Source: Enterococcus timonensis
GTDB taxonomy: Bacteria; Bacillota; Bacilli; Lactobacillales; Enterococcaceae
Direction: 5' to 3'
Assembly: GCF_900104595.1 (NCBI RefSeq)
Contig: NZ_FNVY01000002.1
Coordinates: forward strand, 260,766-324,765
Length of the DNA: 64,000 nt
In this document: positions 18,000 to 28,040 of the stretch, piece by piece
How the letters are laid out: every line of letters starts with the position of its first letter
How positions within the stretch are numbered: the stretch's first letter is position 1
Translations under genes and position numbers: made by a program
The notes under the pieces: generated by a model
What the model saw: only the letters and a program-made list of their open reading frames with translations
What the model was told of the DNA's origin: nothing
Databases searched by the model: none

Positions 18000-20900
18000 A
18001 ATGGAGTATCCCCGAACGAATCATTGAAAAAGGCCGGCGCTATGTAACAGAAGGCCGGGTATTGTCAGTCAATCCCGACTACGAAGAAAAAATTTGGCAC
18101 GCCCAAGTGATGGGACACGAATTGTATTTGGTGGATCTTGACGGCACGGCCAAAGAAAATGACCACTGCCAATGTTTATTTTGGCAAGAAAAAGGGTATT
18201 GCAAACATACTGTCGCTGTGGAATTATATTTGAAACAACAAAAAATGAGCCGAATTTTAACGGAGAACACCCCGGTTCAAGCCAATCGTTCCGCCGTTTC
18301 TTTTCACGAATTATTTACCCAAGGACTAATCGAAGGGCGCGGTTTGACCAATGCCGTGTTAACTGAAAAAATCAGCATCGCTTATCAAATCGAAACCGTA
18401 AGCATGAATCCTTATCAAAAAGAAAAAGATTTACTAGCTCTCTCGTTAAAAATTGGCCATCCTGGAGAAAAACAATATGTGATTAAAAATATTGGCGAAT
18501 TTTTCCAAGCTTTTTCAAAAAGCGAAAAAATTACCGTGAATCAGCAATATATTTTTTATTTGCAACCAGAAAACTTTTCGGCAGAAAATCAAAAAATCAT
18601 TCGCCAATTAGCCCAACATTATGAATCACAACAAGTGCTTTTAAGTGGCGGATTTACTAAAAAAGGCAAGCCTGAAAAAAAATATCTTTTGTTAGGACTT
18701 TTTGGTCTGACTGATTTATTAACTGAAATCTTTGCCACCCAACAAGCCGTGTTACTCTTAGACAGTCGCTACACGGGCGTTGTTTTTTCAACGGAAAAAC
18801 CATTATCAGTGACGATTTCACCTGAAAAGAAAAACTTTTTGCTGACAATCGATAATCCTGTCACGCATTATTTCGCCAACTATCACTGGGCATTTGCAAA
18901 AGGCGTTTTTTATTTATTATCGCCGCGCCAAGAAGTGATTTTACAAACTATTTTAAATTTAATGAAAAAACGCTCCAAAAACCAAATTACGTATGCCGCC
19001 GATCAATTGTCGGTTCTTTTTGCCCAAGTGGTGCCGGTGCTAAAAGAATGTGCCACAGTGAGTGTAAGTGCATCGCTAGAAGAACTTGTGGTGCAAGAAA
19101 CATTAAAGACGACTTTTCATTTGCGGAAAATACAAGGCGACATTCGTCTACAAGTTGATTTTCAATATGGGGAAAATATTTTTTCTAGTGATCCGACAAA
19201 AACAGTCGAAGTGCAAAAAAATGTTGTCCGCCAAATTCCAGCTGAAGAAAAAATTATTGAACAAATTCAACTGCTAGGTTATCAAAAAAGCGCGAAAGAT
19301 TTTCGTAAAACAATGCCTACCGGAAGTCAGTTGTATCAATTTTTCACTAGAGAAATTCCTCAGTTGCAAAAATTAGGGATTGTTCGGATGGGTAAAAAAC
19401 TGCGCGGCTTGTTCTTAAATGAAGCAAAAACGCCGCCGAAAATTAAAGTGACCACCGAAGATTCTTGGTTGGCGGTGCATTTTGATATTGTTGGCGTCCA
19501 AGAAAGTGAAATTCGCCAAGTAGTGGCTGCTATTTTAGCTAAAGAAAATTTTTACGAAACGCAAAATGGTGAAATTTTAGATCTTACAGAAGATATGCAA
19601 GACACGAGTGCTACTTTGCAAAAATTGCGCGGTCGTTGGCAAAAAGATGGCACGTTAAAAATTCCTAATTATCAAAGCTTGCTGGTGGAGAATTTATTTT
19701 CCGAGGCAACATTTGATCATGATTTTAAAAAAATGGCCGAAGATTTAACTAAGGTCCATGCTTTTAAAGCAAAATTGCCGCAAGGGTTGCAAGCGAAGTT
19801 GCGCACTTATCAAAAAGAAGGTTTCCGCTGGCTAAAAATGCTAGCTCATTATCAATTAGGCGGCGTTTTGGCCGATGAAATGGGTCTTGGGAAAACGGTC
19901 CAAGCGATTGCTTTTATTTTGTCTCAAAAAGAAGAAAAAAAATTCAACGCGCCGACTTTAATTGTGGCTCCTGCTTCTTTAACTTACAATTGGCAAAGTG
20001 AATGTGCCAAATTTGCGCCGGATTTGACTGTAGGTTTGGCAGTTGGCGTCAAAGATGAGCGGGAAAAAATTATCGAACAAGCGCATCAATTTGATATTGT
20101 TATTACGAGTTACGCCAGTTTACGGCAAGATGCCCAAGACTACGAGGTCCACGATTTTTCTTGTCTGATTTTAGATGAAGCGCAAATGGTAAAAAATGCC
20201 GCCACTAAAACCGCTCAAGCTTTAAGAAAATTGGATATTCCGCAACGTTTTGCATTATCAGGAACACCGATTGAAAATAATTTGAGCGAATTGTGGAGTT
20301 TATTTGCGATTATTATGCCGGGCTTTTTCCCGAAAAAACAACTTTTCAAACAATTAACAACCGCTGAAGTAGCCAAGATGATTCAACCTTTTGTCTTACG
20401 CCGAGAAAAGGAAAATGTGTTAAAAGAATTACCAGCAAAAATCGAAACCAATTTGTATTCATCACTCTTGCCGGAACAAAAAACCGTTTATTTGGCTTAT
20501 TTATCCCAGATGCAACAAACTTTATCAGGCATGGACAAAAAAGCTTTTGCGAAAAATCGTTTGAGTATTTTGGCTGGTCTGACACGATTGCGGCAAATTT
20601 GTGGCGATCCAAGAATGTTTATGGAAGATTTCGAAGGTAGTTCAGGAAAATTAGAACAATTGAAAGAGTTTTTAGTGAACGCCAAAGAAAACGGCCGCCG
20701 TGTTTTAGTCTTTTCACAATTTACTAAAATGCTAACCTTAATTGAAGATGAGCTGGCAGGATTGGGATTGAGCCATTTTTATTTGCGCGGGTCAACGCCT
20801 GCTTTGGAACGTTTAAATATGGTCAATGAATTTAATGACGGAGCAGGAGATGTCTTTTTGATTTCTCTAAAAGCCGGCGGAACCGGATTGAATTTAACCG

Positions 20901-21157
20901 GGGCTGATACCGTGGTCTTGTATGATTTGTGGTGGAATCCCGCCGTGGAAGATCAAGCTGCCGGCCGCGCCCATCGCATTGGTCAGAAAAAAGTCGTAGA
21001 AGTTTTTAGGATGATCGCCAAAGGAACCATCGAAGAAAAAATGGCCGCACTGCAAAACGAAAAACGCGCTTTGTTTGATGAAGTCTTAAACGGCCAAGAA
21101 GCCAAAACCAACCAACTCACCGAACAAGACATCAGAGAAATCTTCGCCATTGAATAA
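17996..21157 (+). CDS. SNF2-family DNA helicase/translocase with SWIM zinc finger
   Basis: 1053 residues. N-terminal SWIM finger C58-x-C60-x8-C69-x-H71, a long middle region of the bacterial SNF2-associated type, then the two RecA-like lobes: motif I DEMGLGKT (Lys633), motif II DEAQ (727-730), SGTPIENNLSELWSL, and the C-terminal lobe with VFSQFTKML, SLKAGGTGLNLTGAD and DQAAGRAHRIGQ. It should move along double-stranded DNA using ATP, probably to strip proteins. Start ATG 17996 overlaps the sbcC stop as ATGA. The three-gene operon suggests a role with SbcCD in end processing, which is inference. A hairpin repeat follows two bases after the stop. Confidence 0.93.
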   Translation: MKWSIPERIIEKGRRYVTEGRVLSVNPDYEEKIWHAQVMGHELYLVDLDGTAKENDHCQCLFWQEKGYCKHTVAVELYLKQQKMSRILTENTPVQANRSAVSFHELFTQGLIEGRGLTNAVLTEKISIAYQIETVSMNPYQKEKDLLALSLKIGHPGEKQYVIKNIGEFFQAFSKSEKITVNQQYIFYLQPENFSAENQKIIRQLAQHYESQQVLLSGGFTKKGKPEKKYLLLGLFGLTDLLTEIFATQQAVLLLDSRYTGVVFSTEKPLSVTISPEKKNFLLTIDNPVTHYFANYHWAFAKGVFYLLSPRQEVILQTILNLMKKRSKNQITYAADQLSVLFAQVVPVLKECATVSVSASLEELVVQETLKTTFHLRKIQGDIRLQVDFQYGENIFSSDPTKTVEVQKNVVRQIPAEEKIIEQIQLLGYQKSAKDFRKTMPTGSQLYQFFTREIPQLQKLGIVRMGKKLRGLFLNEAKTPPKIKVTTEDSWLAVHFDIVGVQESEIRQVVAAILAKENFYETQNGEILDLTEDMQDTSATLQKLRGRWQKDGTLKIPNYQSLLVENLFSEATFDHDFKKMAEDLTKVHAFKAKLPQGLQAKLRTYQKEGFRWLKMLAHYQLGGVLADEMGLGKTVQAIAFILSQKEEKKFNAPTLIVAPASLTYNWQSECAKFAPDLTVGLAVGVKDEREKIIEQAHQFDIVITSYASLRQDAQDYEVHDFSCLILDEAQMVKNAATKTAQALRKLDIPQRFALSGTPIENNLSELWSLFAIIMPGFFPKKQLFKQLTTAEVAKMIQPFVLRREKENVLKELPAKIETNLYSSLLPEQKTVYLAYLSQMQQTLSGMDKKAFAKNRLSILAGLTRLRQICGDPRMFMEDFEGSSGKLEQLKEFLVNAKENGRRVLVFSQFTKMLTLIEDELAGLGLSHFYLRGSTPALERLNMVNEFNDGAGDVFLISLKAGGTGLNLTGADTVVLYDLWWNPAVEDQAAGRAHRIGQKKVVEVFRMIAKGTIEEKMAALQNEKRALFDEVLNGQEAKTNQLTEQDIREIFAIE

Positions 21158-21159
21158 AA

Positions 21160-21270
21160 GGTTGTGTTTTGACCGGTTAGCAGTGTAGAGAATTAGGAAA
21201 ATTTCAAAAATCCCGAACTTGGATTTTTAAAAATTTTATCTATTCTCCTAACTGGTGGTCAAAACACACC
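21160..21270 (+). repeat. Hairpin element, copy A (unrecognised family)
   Basis: Outer arms GGTTGTGTTTTGACC (21160-21174) and GGTCAAAACACACC (21257-21270). Inner helix AGAAT (21189-21193) with ATTCT (21242-21246), then the motif T-AG-G (21194-21197) opposite AT-CT (21238-21241), helix AAAATTT/AAATTTT, apical stem AAAAATCC/GGATTTTT with loop CGAACTT. The same inner motif recurs at 35.0 and 50.1 kb. It begins two bases after the SNF2 stop codon. Confidence 0.8.
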
Positions 21271-21305
21271 GTCAATAAAGCAGATAAACAAGTTATAACA
21301 AATCT

Positions 21306-21342
21306 AAAAAGGTCTAAAGCGTACTTTGCTTTGGGCCTTTTT
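21306..21342 (+). terminator. Terminator of the sbcDC-SNF2 operon
   Basis: AAAGGTCTAAAGC paired with GCTTTGGGCCTTT around a GTACTTT loop, followed by T-rich sequence. The 355-base gap from 21158 to 21512 holds hairpin copy A, this terminator and the exporter promoter; nothing else is seen. Confidence 0.8.
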
Positions 21343-21423
21343 ATGCATTTATTTTTTATTTTAATGTTCGGTGTTTTTTTGGCAAATTACCATAATATTT
21401 GGCTGTTTTTTTAAGTAATCATT

Positions 21424-21432
21424 TGCTATAAT
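21424..21432 (+). promoter_or_regulatory. Extended -10 promoter of ABC exporter genes
   Basis: TGC-TATAAT (21424-21432), an extended -10 without a good -35, about 80 bases before the first exporter gene. Confidence 0.6.
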
Positions 21433-21512
21433 GCTTCTTCAGAGAGCAAAATAAAGAAATGGAAAGGCTTTAATTACTAGATGGAAAAGTATAAAAGGAG
21501 AATAAAAAAGCA

Positions 21513-23264
21513 ATGAATAATTATCAGTGGATTTGGCGCTTTGTAGCTCCAAATAAAAAAAGGTTGTTGGTGGCCTTAATATTTATTTTGATTAATGCAG
21601 GCTTAATTTTGGTGAATCCATATTTAGCCGGGGTTTTAATTGATCAAGTCATCCAAGGTGGAAAAGTAGAATTACTGATTCCAATTTTATTGATTATGAT
21701 TGGTGTCACACTCGTTAGAACAGTCGTGCGTTATTTGTATCAAATTTTATTTGAACGCACCGGACAAAATACAGTCTTTGATTTGCGGCAAACAATGTAC
21801 AAAAAATTACAAGAACTGGATTTTGATTTTTTTAATCACACACGGGTGGGGGATATTATGGCCCGCATGACTGGTGATACCGATGCGATTCGTCATTTTG
21901 TTTCTTGGGTGGATTATAATGTCATCGAATGTGTGACTTGGTTTATTTGTGCGGTGGTGGTTATGAGCTGGATTTCTTGGCCGTTGATGTTGGCTCTCGT
22001 TGCTGTGACGCCTCTAATTTTTATTTTTACGATGTTGATGAGTAAGCAAGCTCGTCCGCGCTTTTTAGAAATTCGGAATAGTTTTGCCCGCTTAAATTCC
22101 ATGGTGGAAGAAAATATTGGTGGCAATCGTGTGGTGAAAGCCTTCACTCGGGAAGCTTTTGAAATCGATAAATTTAATGAACACAATGAAGATTTTAAAC
22201 AAAAAAATATGGAGTCCGCTGCTGTTTCTCGTAAATATTTACCGTGGCTGGACGGCTTTGCTTCCAGTTTAGCGGTGATCGTTATTGTCTTTGGCGGTTA
22301 TTTAGTGATTGATGGCTCCATGACTTTAGGTGATTTGGTGGCGTTTAACGGTTATTTGTGGATGTTGAACCAACCCATGCGGATGTCTGGTTGGCTGATC
22401 AATGATGTGCAACGTTTTAATGCCGCTTGCGTTAAAATTCGGCAAATGCTAGGAACAGCGCCACAAATTTTATTAGAAGATCGCCCAATGGAAAAAAGAA
22501 TTCACGGCGATGTAGAATTTAAAAATGTTGGCTTCCACTTTTCCGATGATCCAACGCATATGGTGTTAGAAAATATTAGTTTTTCAGCAAAAGTTGGCGA
22601 AACTGTCGGAATTTTAGGTGAGACGGGTTCTGGAAAAACGACGTTAGTTAATTTAATCGCCCGCTTTTACGATCCAACAGCAGGCGACGTATTAATTGAT
22701 GGGAAATCGGCTAAAGAATACCCCATTCGAAAATTGCGGGAAAATATTGCTATGGTCATGCAAGATGTCTTTTTATTTTCCGATTCTATTTCTGATAATA
22801 TTGCTTTTGGTAATCCAGTAGTAGATCCTACTTTCATTCAGCAAATGGCAAGTGCCGCCGACGCGGATGCTTTTATTTCCCGGATGCCAGAAGGATATGC
22901 AACAATTGTTGGCGAACGAGGGGTTGGTTTATCTGGTGGTCAAAAACAACGGATTTCATTGGCGCGAGCGCTAGTGAAAGATCCTTCCATTTTAATTTTG
23001 GATGATACAACTTCTGCGGTGGATATGGAAACAGAAACGAAAATTCAAAAAGAATTAACCACATTGACGCAGCAAAAAACTACTTTCATTATTGCCCATC
23101 GGATTTCTTCAGTGCGAGATGCTAATTTAATCTTGATGATGGAAAAAGGGCGCGTGGTGGAACAAGGAAGTCACCAAGAGTTGGTGGCCCTTAAAGGAAA
23201 ATATTATGAAGTCTACCAAAAACAATTAGGTTTGTCAGGAGGTGTGGAAAATGGCGCGGAATAA
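21513..23264 (+). CDS. ABC exporter half-transporter, subunit with degenerate ATPase site
   Basis: 583 residues: six-helix exporter domain (about 1-320) and nucleotide-binding domain with Walker A GETGSGKTT, signature LSGGQKQR and Walker B LILDDTTSAVD. The catalytic Glu after Walker B is Asp, the hallmark of one partner of heterodimeric exporters such as TM287/288 and BmrCD. It overlaps the next gene by 14 bases and will pair with it. Such pairs extrude drugs, lipids or peptides; substrate unknown. ATG 21513 has AAAGGAG about 11 bases upstream. Confidence 0.92.
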   Translation: MNNYQWIWRFVAPNKKRLLVALIFILINAGLILVNPYLAGVLIDQVIQGGKVELLIPILLIMIGVTLVRTVVRYLYQILFERTGQNTVFDLRQTMYKKLQELDFDFFNHTRVGDIMARMTGDTDAIRHFVSWVDYNVIECVTWFICAVVVMSWISWPLMLALVAVTPLIFIFTMLMSKQARPRFLEIRNSFARLNSMVEENIGGNRVVKAFTREAFEIDKFNEHNEDFKQKNMESAAVSRKYLPWLDGFASSLAVIVIVFGGYLVIDGSMTLGDLVAFNGYLWMLNQPMRMSGWLINDVQRFNAACVKIRQMLGTAPQILLEDRPMEKRIHGDVEFKNVGFHFSDDPTHMVLENISFSAKVGETVGILGETGSGKTTLVNLIARFYDPTAGDVLIDGKSAKEYPIRKLRENIAMVMQDVFLFSDSISDNIAFGNPVVDPTFIQQMASAADADAFISRMPEGYATIVGERGVGLSGGQKQRISLARALVKDPSILILDDTTSAVDMETETKIQKELTTLTQQKTTFIIAHRISSVRDANLILMMEKGRVVEQGSHQELVALKGKYYEVYQKQLGLSGGVENGAE

Positions 23265-25032
23265 ATTTGATGTCGATGAAGAACTACAACAGGAATTCAA
23301 TTGGCGCCAATATAAACGCCTCGGTCAATATATCAAGCCTTACAAAAAAAGAATTGTTCAAATTTTATTTGTTATTATTTTTGCCAATGTTTTAGGAATG
23401 TTTGGTCCGTACTTTACTAAATACGCTATTGATACGGCAATTCCTAACAAAGATTTCACGGCGCTTTTGATTATCGGCGGATTGTTTTTACTAACCTTGA
23501 TTATCGGCGGCATTTGCATGCGTTATCGGATTTATCACATCACTGAACTCGGACAAGATGTTTTAAAAGATATGCGTTTTGATATTTTTTCTCACTTACA
23601 GAAATTATCATTTTCTTATTTTGATTCTCGCCCGCACGGCAAAATTTTAATTCGTGTCGTTAACTATATTAATACGTTAAGTGACTTATTAAGTAATGGT
23701 TTAATCAATTTAATTTCTGATTTCTTCAATGTTTTTATTACGTTAATTTTTATGATCTTTTTGGATGCTCGCCTAACATTGTGGTCGTTAGCCCTAATGC
23801 CAGTGCTTTTTGCGCTCGTTATGGTGATTAAAAATAAACAACGGAAAGCTTACCAAATTTTGAGTAACAAGCAGTCTAATATGAATGCATATATTCACGA
23901 GTCTATCGCCGGGATTAAAATTACCCAAAGTTTTGCTCGGGAAAAAGAAAACTATCAAGTATTTAAAGACATCAACCAAGAATATCGCTCTAGTTGGATG
24001 AAGGCTGTAAAGATTCAATTTCTTTTATGGCCTGGGGTGCAAAATATTTCCGTTATTGCGACGAGCTTGATTTATTTTGTAGGAATTCGCCAAATCGGCG
24101 TAGAAGTTTCCACCGGGACATTAATTGCTTTTATTGGGTATATTAATAATTTTTGGAATCCAGTTATTAATATTGGGAACTTTTATAATTCTTTAATTAC
24201 CGCGACAGCTTACTTGGAACGGATTTTTGAAACACTAGACGAACAACCAGAAATTATCGATCACGACAATGCGGAAGTGTTGCCACAAATTGAAGGCACG
24301 ATTGATTTTGAGCATGTGACCTTTAGTTATGAAAAAGATAAAACAATTTTAAAAGATATTTCATTTCACGTCGCTCCGGGTCGATCCATTGCTTTAGTGG
24401 GACCAACGGGTGCTGGTAAGACGACGATTATTAATTTATTGAGTCGCTTTTATGATGTAGATAGCGGGAAAATTTTAATTGATGGTCACGATATTTCTAA
24501 TGTCACTTTGCCAAGTTTGCGTAGTCAAATGGGTGTTATGCTGCAAGATACGTTTATTTTCTCAGGGACGATTTTAGAAAATATTCGTTACGGGCGCTTA
24601 GAAGCTACGAAAGAAGAAATTATTGAAGCTGCCAAAGTTGTTCGGGCCCACGATTTTATTATGGAATTAAAAGATGGCTATGAAACAGTAGTTGAAGAAC
24701 GGGGAAGCACATTGTCGGCTGGGCAACGCCAACTCTTAGCTTTTGCCCGCACATTGTTAGCCAATCCTAAAATTTTAATTTTAGATGAAGCTACTTCAAG
24801 TATTGATACTAAAACGGAAGAATTATTGCAATTAGGTTTACAACAATTGTTAAAAGGGCGGACGAGTTTTATTATCGCTCACCGTTTGTCGACGATTAAA
24901 AACTCAGACCAAATTTTTTACATTGCCGACCAAAAAATTCAAGAAGCCGGCAACCATCGTCAATCGATGGAACACCGTGGCCTTTACTATCACTTATATC
25001 AATCGCAATATGATTTAATTAAAATGGATTAA
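23251..25032 (+). CDS. ABC exporter half-transporter, catalytic partner
   Basis: 593 residues. Exporter membrane domain with six helices (about 30-330) and an ATPase domain: Walker A GPTGAGKTT, Walker B LILDEATSSID with the normal catalytic Glu, but a variant signature LSAGQRQ instead of LSGGQ. Together with the Asp in its partner this makes one consensus and one degenerate ATP site, as expected for a heterodimer. I choose ATG 23251 with AGGAGG eight bases upstream; a GTG at 23242 overlaps that ribosome site. A terminator follows. Confidence 0.92.
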   Translation: MARNKFDVDEELQQEFNWRQYKRLGQYIKPYKKRIVQILFVIIFANVLGMFGPYFTKYAIDTAIPNKDFTALLIIGGLFLLTLIIGGICMRYRIYHITELGQDVLKDMRFDIFSHLQKLSFSYFDSRPHGKILIRVVNYINTLSDLLSNGLINLISDFFNVFITLIFMIFLDARLTLWSLALMPVLFALVMVIKNKQRKAYQILSNKQSNMNAYIHESIAGIKITQSFAREKENYQVFKDINQEYRSSWMKAVKIQFLLWPGVQNISVIATSLIYFVGIRQIGVEVSTGTLIAFIGYINNFWNPVINIGNFYNSLITATAYLERIFETLDEQPEIIDHDNAEVLPQIEGTIDFEHVTFSYEKDKTILKDISFHVAPGRSIALVGPTGAGKTTIINLLSRFYDVDSGKILIDGHDISNVTLPSLRSQMGVMLQDTFIFSGTILENIRYGRLEATKEEIIEAAKVVRAHDFIMELKDGYETVVEERGSTLSAGQRQLLAFARTLLANPKILILDEATSSIDTKTEELLQLGLQQLLKGRTSFIIAHRLSTIKNSDQIFYIADQKIQEAGNHRQSMEHRGLYYHLYQSQYDLIKMD

Positions 25033-25044
25033 CGAGTTGTAAAT

Positions 25045-25076
25045 GAAAAGCCGACAGAAAATTGTCGGCTTTTTTG
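25045..25076 (+). terminator. Terminator of the ABC exporter operon
   Basis: AGCCGACA (25049-25056), 6-base loop, TGTCGGCT (25063-25070), then T-run. Confidence 0.92.
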
Positions 25077-25123
25077 TTAGGGAAATTTTAGATTAGAGAA
25101 ATTTTTTCAGCGATTTCTTTTAG

Positions 25124-25152
25124 TTGTATTCAGTTTGCAAGACGTTTATAAT
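25124..25152 (+). promoter_or_regulatory. Promoter of the phosphoketolase gene
   Basis: TTGTAT (25124-25129), 17 bases, TATAAT (25147-25152), about 93 bases before the start codon. In the leader, ATGCA ... TGCAT followed by seven T (about 25173-25201) resembles a weak intrinsic terminator. Confidence 0.7.
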
Positions 25153-25244
25153 TAAAGTGTCCAGTTCGTCACATGCAAAATTTTTTGTGTGCATTTTTTT
25201 TAGCGGCTTTAAAGTAAAAAATACTAAAAAAGGAAGTTGATTAA

Positions 25245-27611
25245 ATGACTGATTTTAACTCACCAAAATATTTAGAAAAAGTGGATAAATGGTGGCGGGC
25301 AGCAAATTATTTATCCGTGGGCCAATTATATCTTAAAGATAATCCTTTGTTGACCCGACAACTACAAGCAACGGATCTTAAAGTTCATCCTATTGGCCAT
25401 TGGGGCACGATTTCTGGTCAAAATTTTATTTATGCGCATTTAAATCGCGTCATTCAAAAATATCAACTGAATATGTTCTACATTGAAGGCCCGGGTCATG
25501 GTGGCCAAGTGATGGTATCTAATGCTTATCTTGATGGATCTTATTCAGATATTTATCCAGAAATTACTGAAGATGCTGCCGGGATGAAAAAATTATTTAA
25601 ACAATTTTCTTTCCCAGGCGGGGTAGCTTCTCATGCGGCTCCAGAAACGCCAGGCTCCATCCACGAAGGCGGCGAACTTGGTTATTCATTATCCCACGGC
25701 ACAGGCGCAATTTTAGATAATCCTGATTTAATTGCCGCAACGGTCATTGGCGATGGCGAAGCAGAAACTGGCCCGCTAGCTGCTAGTTGGTTCAGTAATA
25801 CTTTTATTAATCCTGTAAATGATGGGGCCGTTTTGCCGATTTTACATTTAAATGGGGCCAAAATTTCTAATCCGACCATTTTAGCTCGGAAAACGGATGA
25901 ACAATTAAAAAATTATTTCACCGGCCTTGGTTGGGCGCCTTATTTTGTTGAAGGTGATGACCCGGCTAAAGTCCATCCGCAAATGATGAAAGTCATGGAC
26001 GAAGTAATTGAAAAAATTCAAGCGATTCAAAAAGAAGCCCGAAAAAATCCAGCTGACCAAGCACAAATGCCACAATGGCCAATGATTATTTTTCGGACGC
26101 CAAAAGGTTGGACAGGTCCTAAAACTTGGGACAATGAAACAATTGAAGGATCATTTCGCGCCCATCAAGTGCCAATTCCAGTGGATCAATTGCATTTTGA
26201 CCATGCCGAAGCTCTAGTTTCTTGGTTAAAATCATATCATCCGGAAGAATTATTTAATCAAGACGGGAAATTTTTTAAAGAGATTAAAGAATTAGCGCCA
26301 ACAGGTGATGCGCGGATGGCCAAAAATCCTGTGACCAATGGTGGATTAAATCCGAAAAAATTAGACGTCGCTACTTGGCAGAAATTTGCTTTACCAATTG
26401 AAATACCAGGCGCAATCATTGGATCTGATATGATGGAATTTGGGAAATATGCAGCTGAATTAATTGAAAAAAATCCTAATAATTTCCGAGTATTTGGACC
26501 AGACGAAACAAAATCCAACCGCTTGAATCATTTATTTGATGTCACACGTCGTCAATGGTTAGAGCCAACTTCCAAAAAATTCGATGAATGGCTGTCACCA
26601 GCAGGTCGGGTTATTGACTCCCAACTTTCCGAACACCAAGCAGAAGGATTTTTAGAAGGGTATGTTTTAACTGGACGGCACGGATTTTTTGCTAGCTATG
26701 AATCATTTTTCCGGGTAGTCGATTCCATGATTACTCAACATTTCAAATGGTTGCGTAAAGCTCACGATCAAAAATGGCGGAAAAATTATCCATCACTGAA
26801 CTTAATTGCTTCTTCCACCGTTTTCCAACAAGATCACAATGGTTATACGCACCAAGATCCAGGCATGTTGACGCATTTGGCGGAGAAAAAACCAGAATTT
26901 GTGCGGGAATATTTACCAGCCGATGCCAATAGTTTGCTGGCGGTAATGAGTGAAGTCTTCACCACCGAAGAAAAAATTAATTTAGTGGTGACTTCGAAAC
27001 ATCCACGCCCACAATTTTATTCCGCTGATGAGGCCGAAGTTTTAGTTAAAGAAGGATTGAAAGTGATCGACTGGGCTTCAACGGTTGAAAAAAATGAAGA
27101 ACCTGATTTAATTATCGCCGCAGCTGGAACAGAACCGAACTTGGAAAGTTTAGCAGCAATTTCTTATTTGCACGAAGAATTTCCTGAGCTGAAGATTCGT
27201 TTTATTAATGTCGTTGATTTATTGAAATTACGCCACCCATCCGTGGATCCTCGTGGCCTGAGTGATGATGAATTTAACACTTACTTCACGAAAGACAAAC
27301 CAGTTATTTTTGCTTTCCACGGTTATGAAGGCTTAATGCGGGATATTTTCTATCCACGAGAAAATCGCCAAATTCATCTTCACGGTTATCGGGAAAATGG
27401 CGATATTACAACACCATTTGATATGCGCGTTTTAAATGAGTTGGACCGGTTCCATTTAGCTAAGCAGGCAGCCGAACTCGTTTATGGAGAAAAAGCAGCC
27501 GGATTTTCTAAAGAAATGCAAGACTTCTTAGATTTACATCACGACTTTATTCGTGAAAATGGTCAAGATATTGAAGAAGTCGAAAATTGGCATTGGGAAA
27601 AATTAGATTAA
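25245..27611 (+). CDS. xpkA: Xylulose-5-phosphate / fructose-6-phosphate phosphoketolase
   Basis: 788 residues, the normal family length. Thiamine-diphosphate enzyme that splits xylulose 5-phosphate (and often fructose 6-phosphate) with phosphate into acetyl phosphate and glyceraldehyde 3-phosphate (or erythrose 4-phosphate). Seen are the N-terminal [18 protein letters not shown] with active-site His, GPGHGGQ, the cofactor-binding [11 protein letters not shown] (about 166-176) and the central [12 protein letters not shown] with substrate His residues. ATG 25245 has AAAGGAAG upstream. It stands alone between terminators with its own promoter. It gives a route for pentoses and makes ATP through acetate kinase. 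Confidence 0.96.
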   Translation: MTDFNSPKYLEKVDKWWRAANYLSVGQLYLKDNPLLTRQLQATDLKVHPIGHWGTISGQNFIYAHLNRVIQKYQLNMFYIEGPGHGGQVMVSNAYLDGSYSDIYPEITEDAAGMKKLFKQFSFPGGVASHAAPETPGSIHEGGELGYSLSHGTGAILDNPDLIAATVIGDGEAETGPLAASWFSNTFINPVNDGAVLPILHLNGAKISNPTILARKTDEQLKNYFTGLGWAPYFVEGDDPAKVHPQMMKVMDEVIEKIQAIQKEARKNPADQAQMPQWPMIIFRTPKGWTGPKTWDNETIEGSFRAHQVPIPVDQLHFDHAEALVSWLKSYHPEELFNQDGKFFKEIKELAPTGDARMAKNPVTNGGLNPKKLDVATWQKFALPIEIPGAIIGSDMMEFGKYAAELIEKNPNNFRVFGPDETKSNRLNHLFDVTRRQWLEPTSKKFDEWLSPAGRVIDSQLSEHQAEGFLEGYVLTGRHGFFASYESFFRVVDSMITQHFKWLRKAHDQKWRKNYPSLNLIASSTVFQQDHNGYTHQDPGMLTHLAEKKPEFVREYLPADANSLLAVMSEVFTTEEKINLVVTSKHPRPQFYSADEAEVLVKEGLKVIDWASTVEKNEEPDLIIAAAGTEPNLESLAAISYLHEEFPELKIRFINVVDLLKLRHPSVDPRGLSDDEFNTYFTKDKPVIFAFHGYEGLMRDIFYPRENRQIHLHGYRENGDITTPFDMRVLNELDRFHLAKQAAELVYGEKAAGFSKEMQDFLDLHHDFIRENGQDIEEVENWHWEKLD

Positions 27612-27620
27612 GAGATTTTT

Positions 27621-27657
27621 AAAAAAAGTTGGCGCAGTTATTTTGCGCCAACTTTTT
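27621..27657 (+). terminator. Terminator of phosphoketolase gene
   Basis: AGTTGGCGCA paired with TGCGCCAACT, A-run before and T5 after. Confidence 0.93.
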
Positions 27658-27666
27658 CATTTTTCC

Positions 27667-27695
27667 TTGACGAATCCATCTAGTCACACTATAAT
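27667..27695 (+). promoter_or_regulatory. Promoter of the Phe-rich leader
   Basis: TTGACG (27667-27672), 17 bases, TATAAT (27690-27695). Near-consensus, 31 bases before the leader ORF start, downstream of the phosphoketolase terminator. Confidence 0.85.
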
Positions 27696-27726
27696 GAGAA
27701 CATTCAAAGAACTGGAGGATTTTTTT

Positions 27727-27792
27727 ATGAATCAGCAAATGCAAATCCCTCAACTAAATAGTTTCTTTAGCTTTAGCTTCTTCTTTAGATAA
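27727..27792 (+). CDS. Phenylalanine-rich leader peptide (21 aa)
   Basis: ATG 27727 with GGAGG eight bases upstream; 21 codons then TAA. Codons 13-20 read F-F-S-F-S-F-F-F, six Phe in eight residues, using both TTC and TTT; the peptide ends in Arg. No stable protein is expected. Composition and placement (strong promoter, perfect ribosome site, stop codon directly abutting a hairpin arm, terminator downstream) are those of an attenuation leader like E. coli pheL, where ribosome stalling at Phe codons senses charged tRNA-Phe. The gene it would control is the downstream binding lipoprotein. That function is inferred. Confidence 0.75.
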   Translation: MNQQMQIPQLNSFFSFSFFFR

Positions 27793-27965
27793 GTTTGTAT
27801 TCAGACATTATGGATGCAAACATCAAACGATGGTTTGAATCTATGATGGCTAAGGCGACTTTGAATGTGCTGGCCATGTAGGATTTTCTAGATGGCTTAA
27901 GCAAAATAATTCTTTTTTTTGCGAAACTTCCTCCATTTAGAAAATTCTAAATGGAGTTTTTATTT
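27793..27965 (+). promoter_or_regulatory. Candidate Phe attenuator region with terminator
   Basis: Directly after the leader stop are four short segments GTTTG (27793), CAAAC (27817), CAAAC (27824), GTTTG (27833). They can pair 1:2 and 3:4, or 2:4. Next, GCCATGTAG (27873-27881) can pair either with CTATGATGGC (27841-27850) or with CTAGATGGC (27888-27896), two mutually exclusive hairpins; T8 lies at 27913-27920. A perfect 12-bp hairpin CTCCATTTAGAA/TTCTAAATGGAG with T-run (27931-27961) is an intrinsic terminator before the lipoprotein gene. I see no good promoter between it and that gene. The gap 27793-28040 holds nothing else. Confidence 0.6.
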
Positions 27966-28040
27966 ACCCAAAATTTTTTCTGCCTGATCAACAGGAAAAA
28001 TTCAAGTAAATTATTTTAAAAAATGAAGGGACGGAAAAAA

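Noticed and set aside
21135..21290. AATAAA on both sides of hairpin copy A as a target-site duplication
   Set aside because: Six A+T-rich bases match easily by chance here; unlike copy C there is no long exact repeat.
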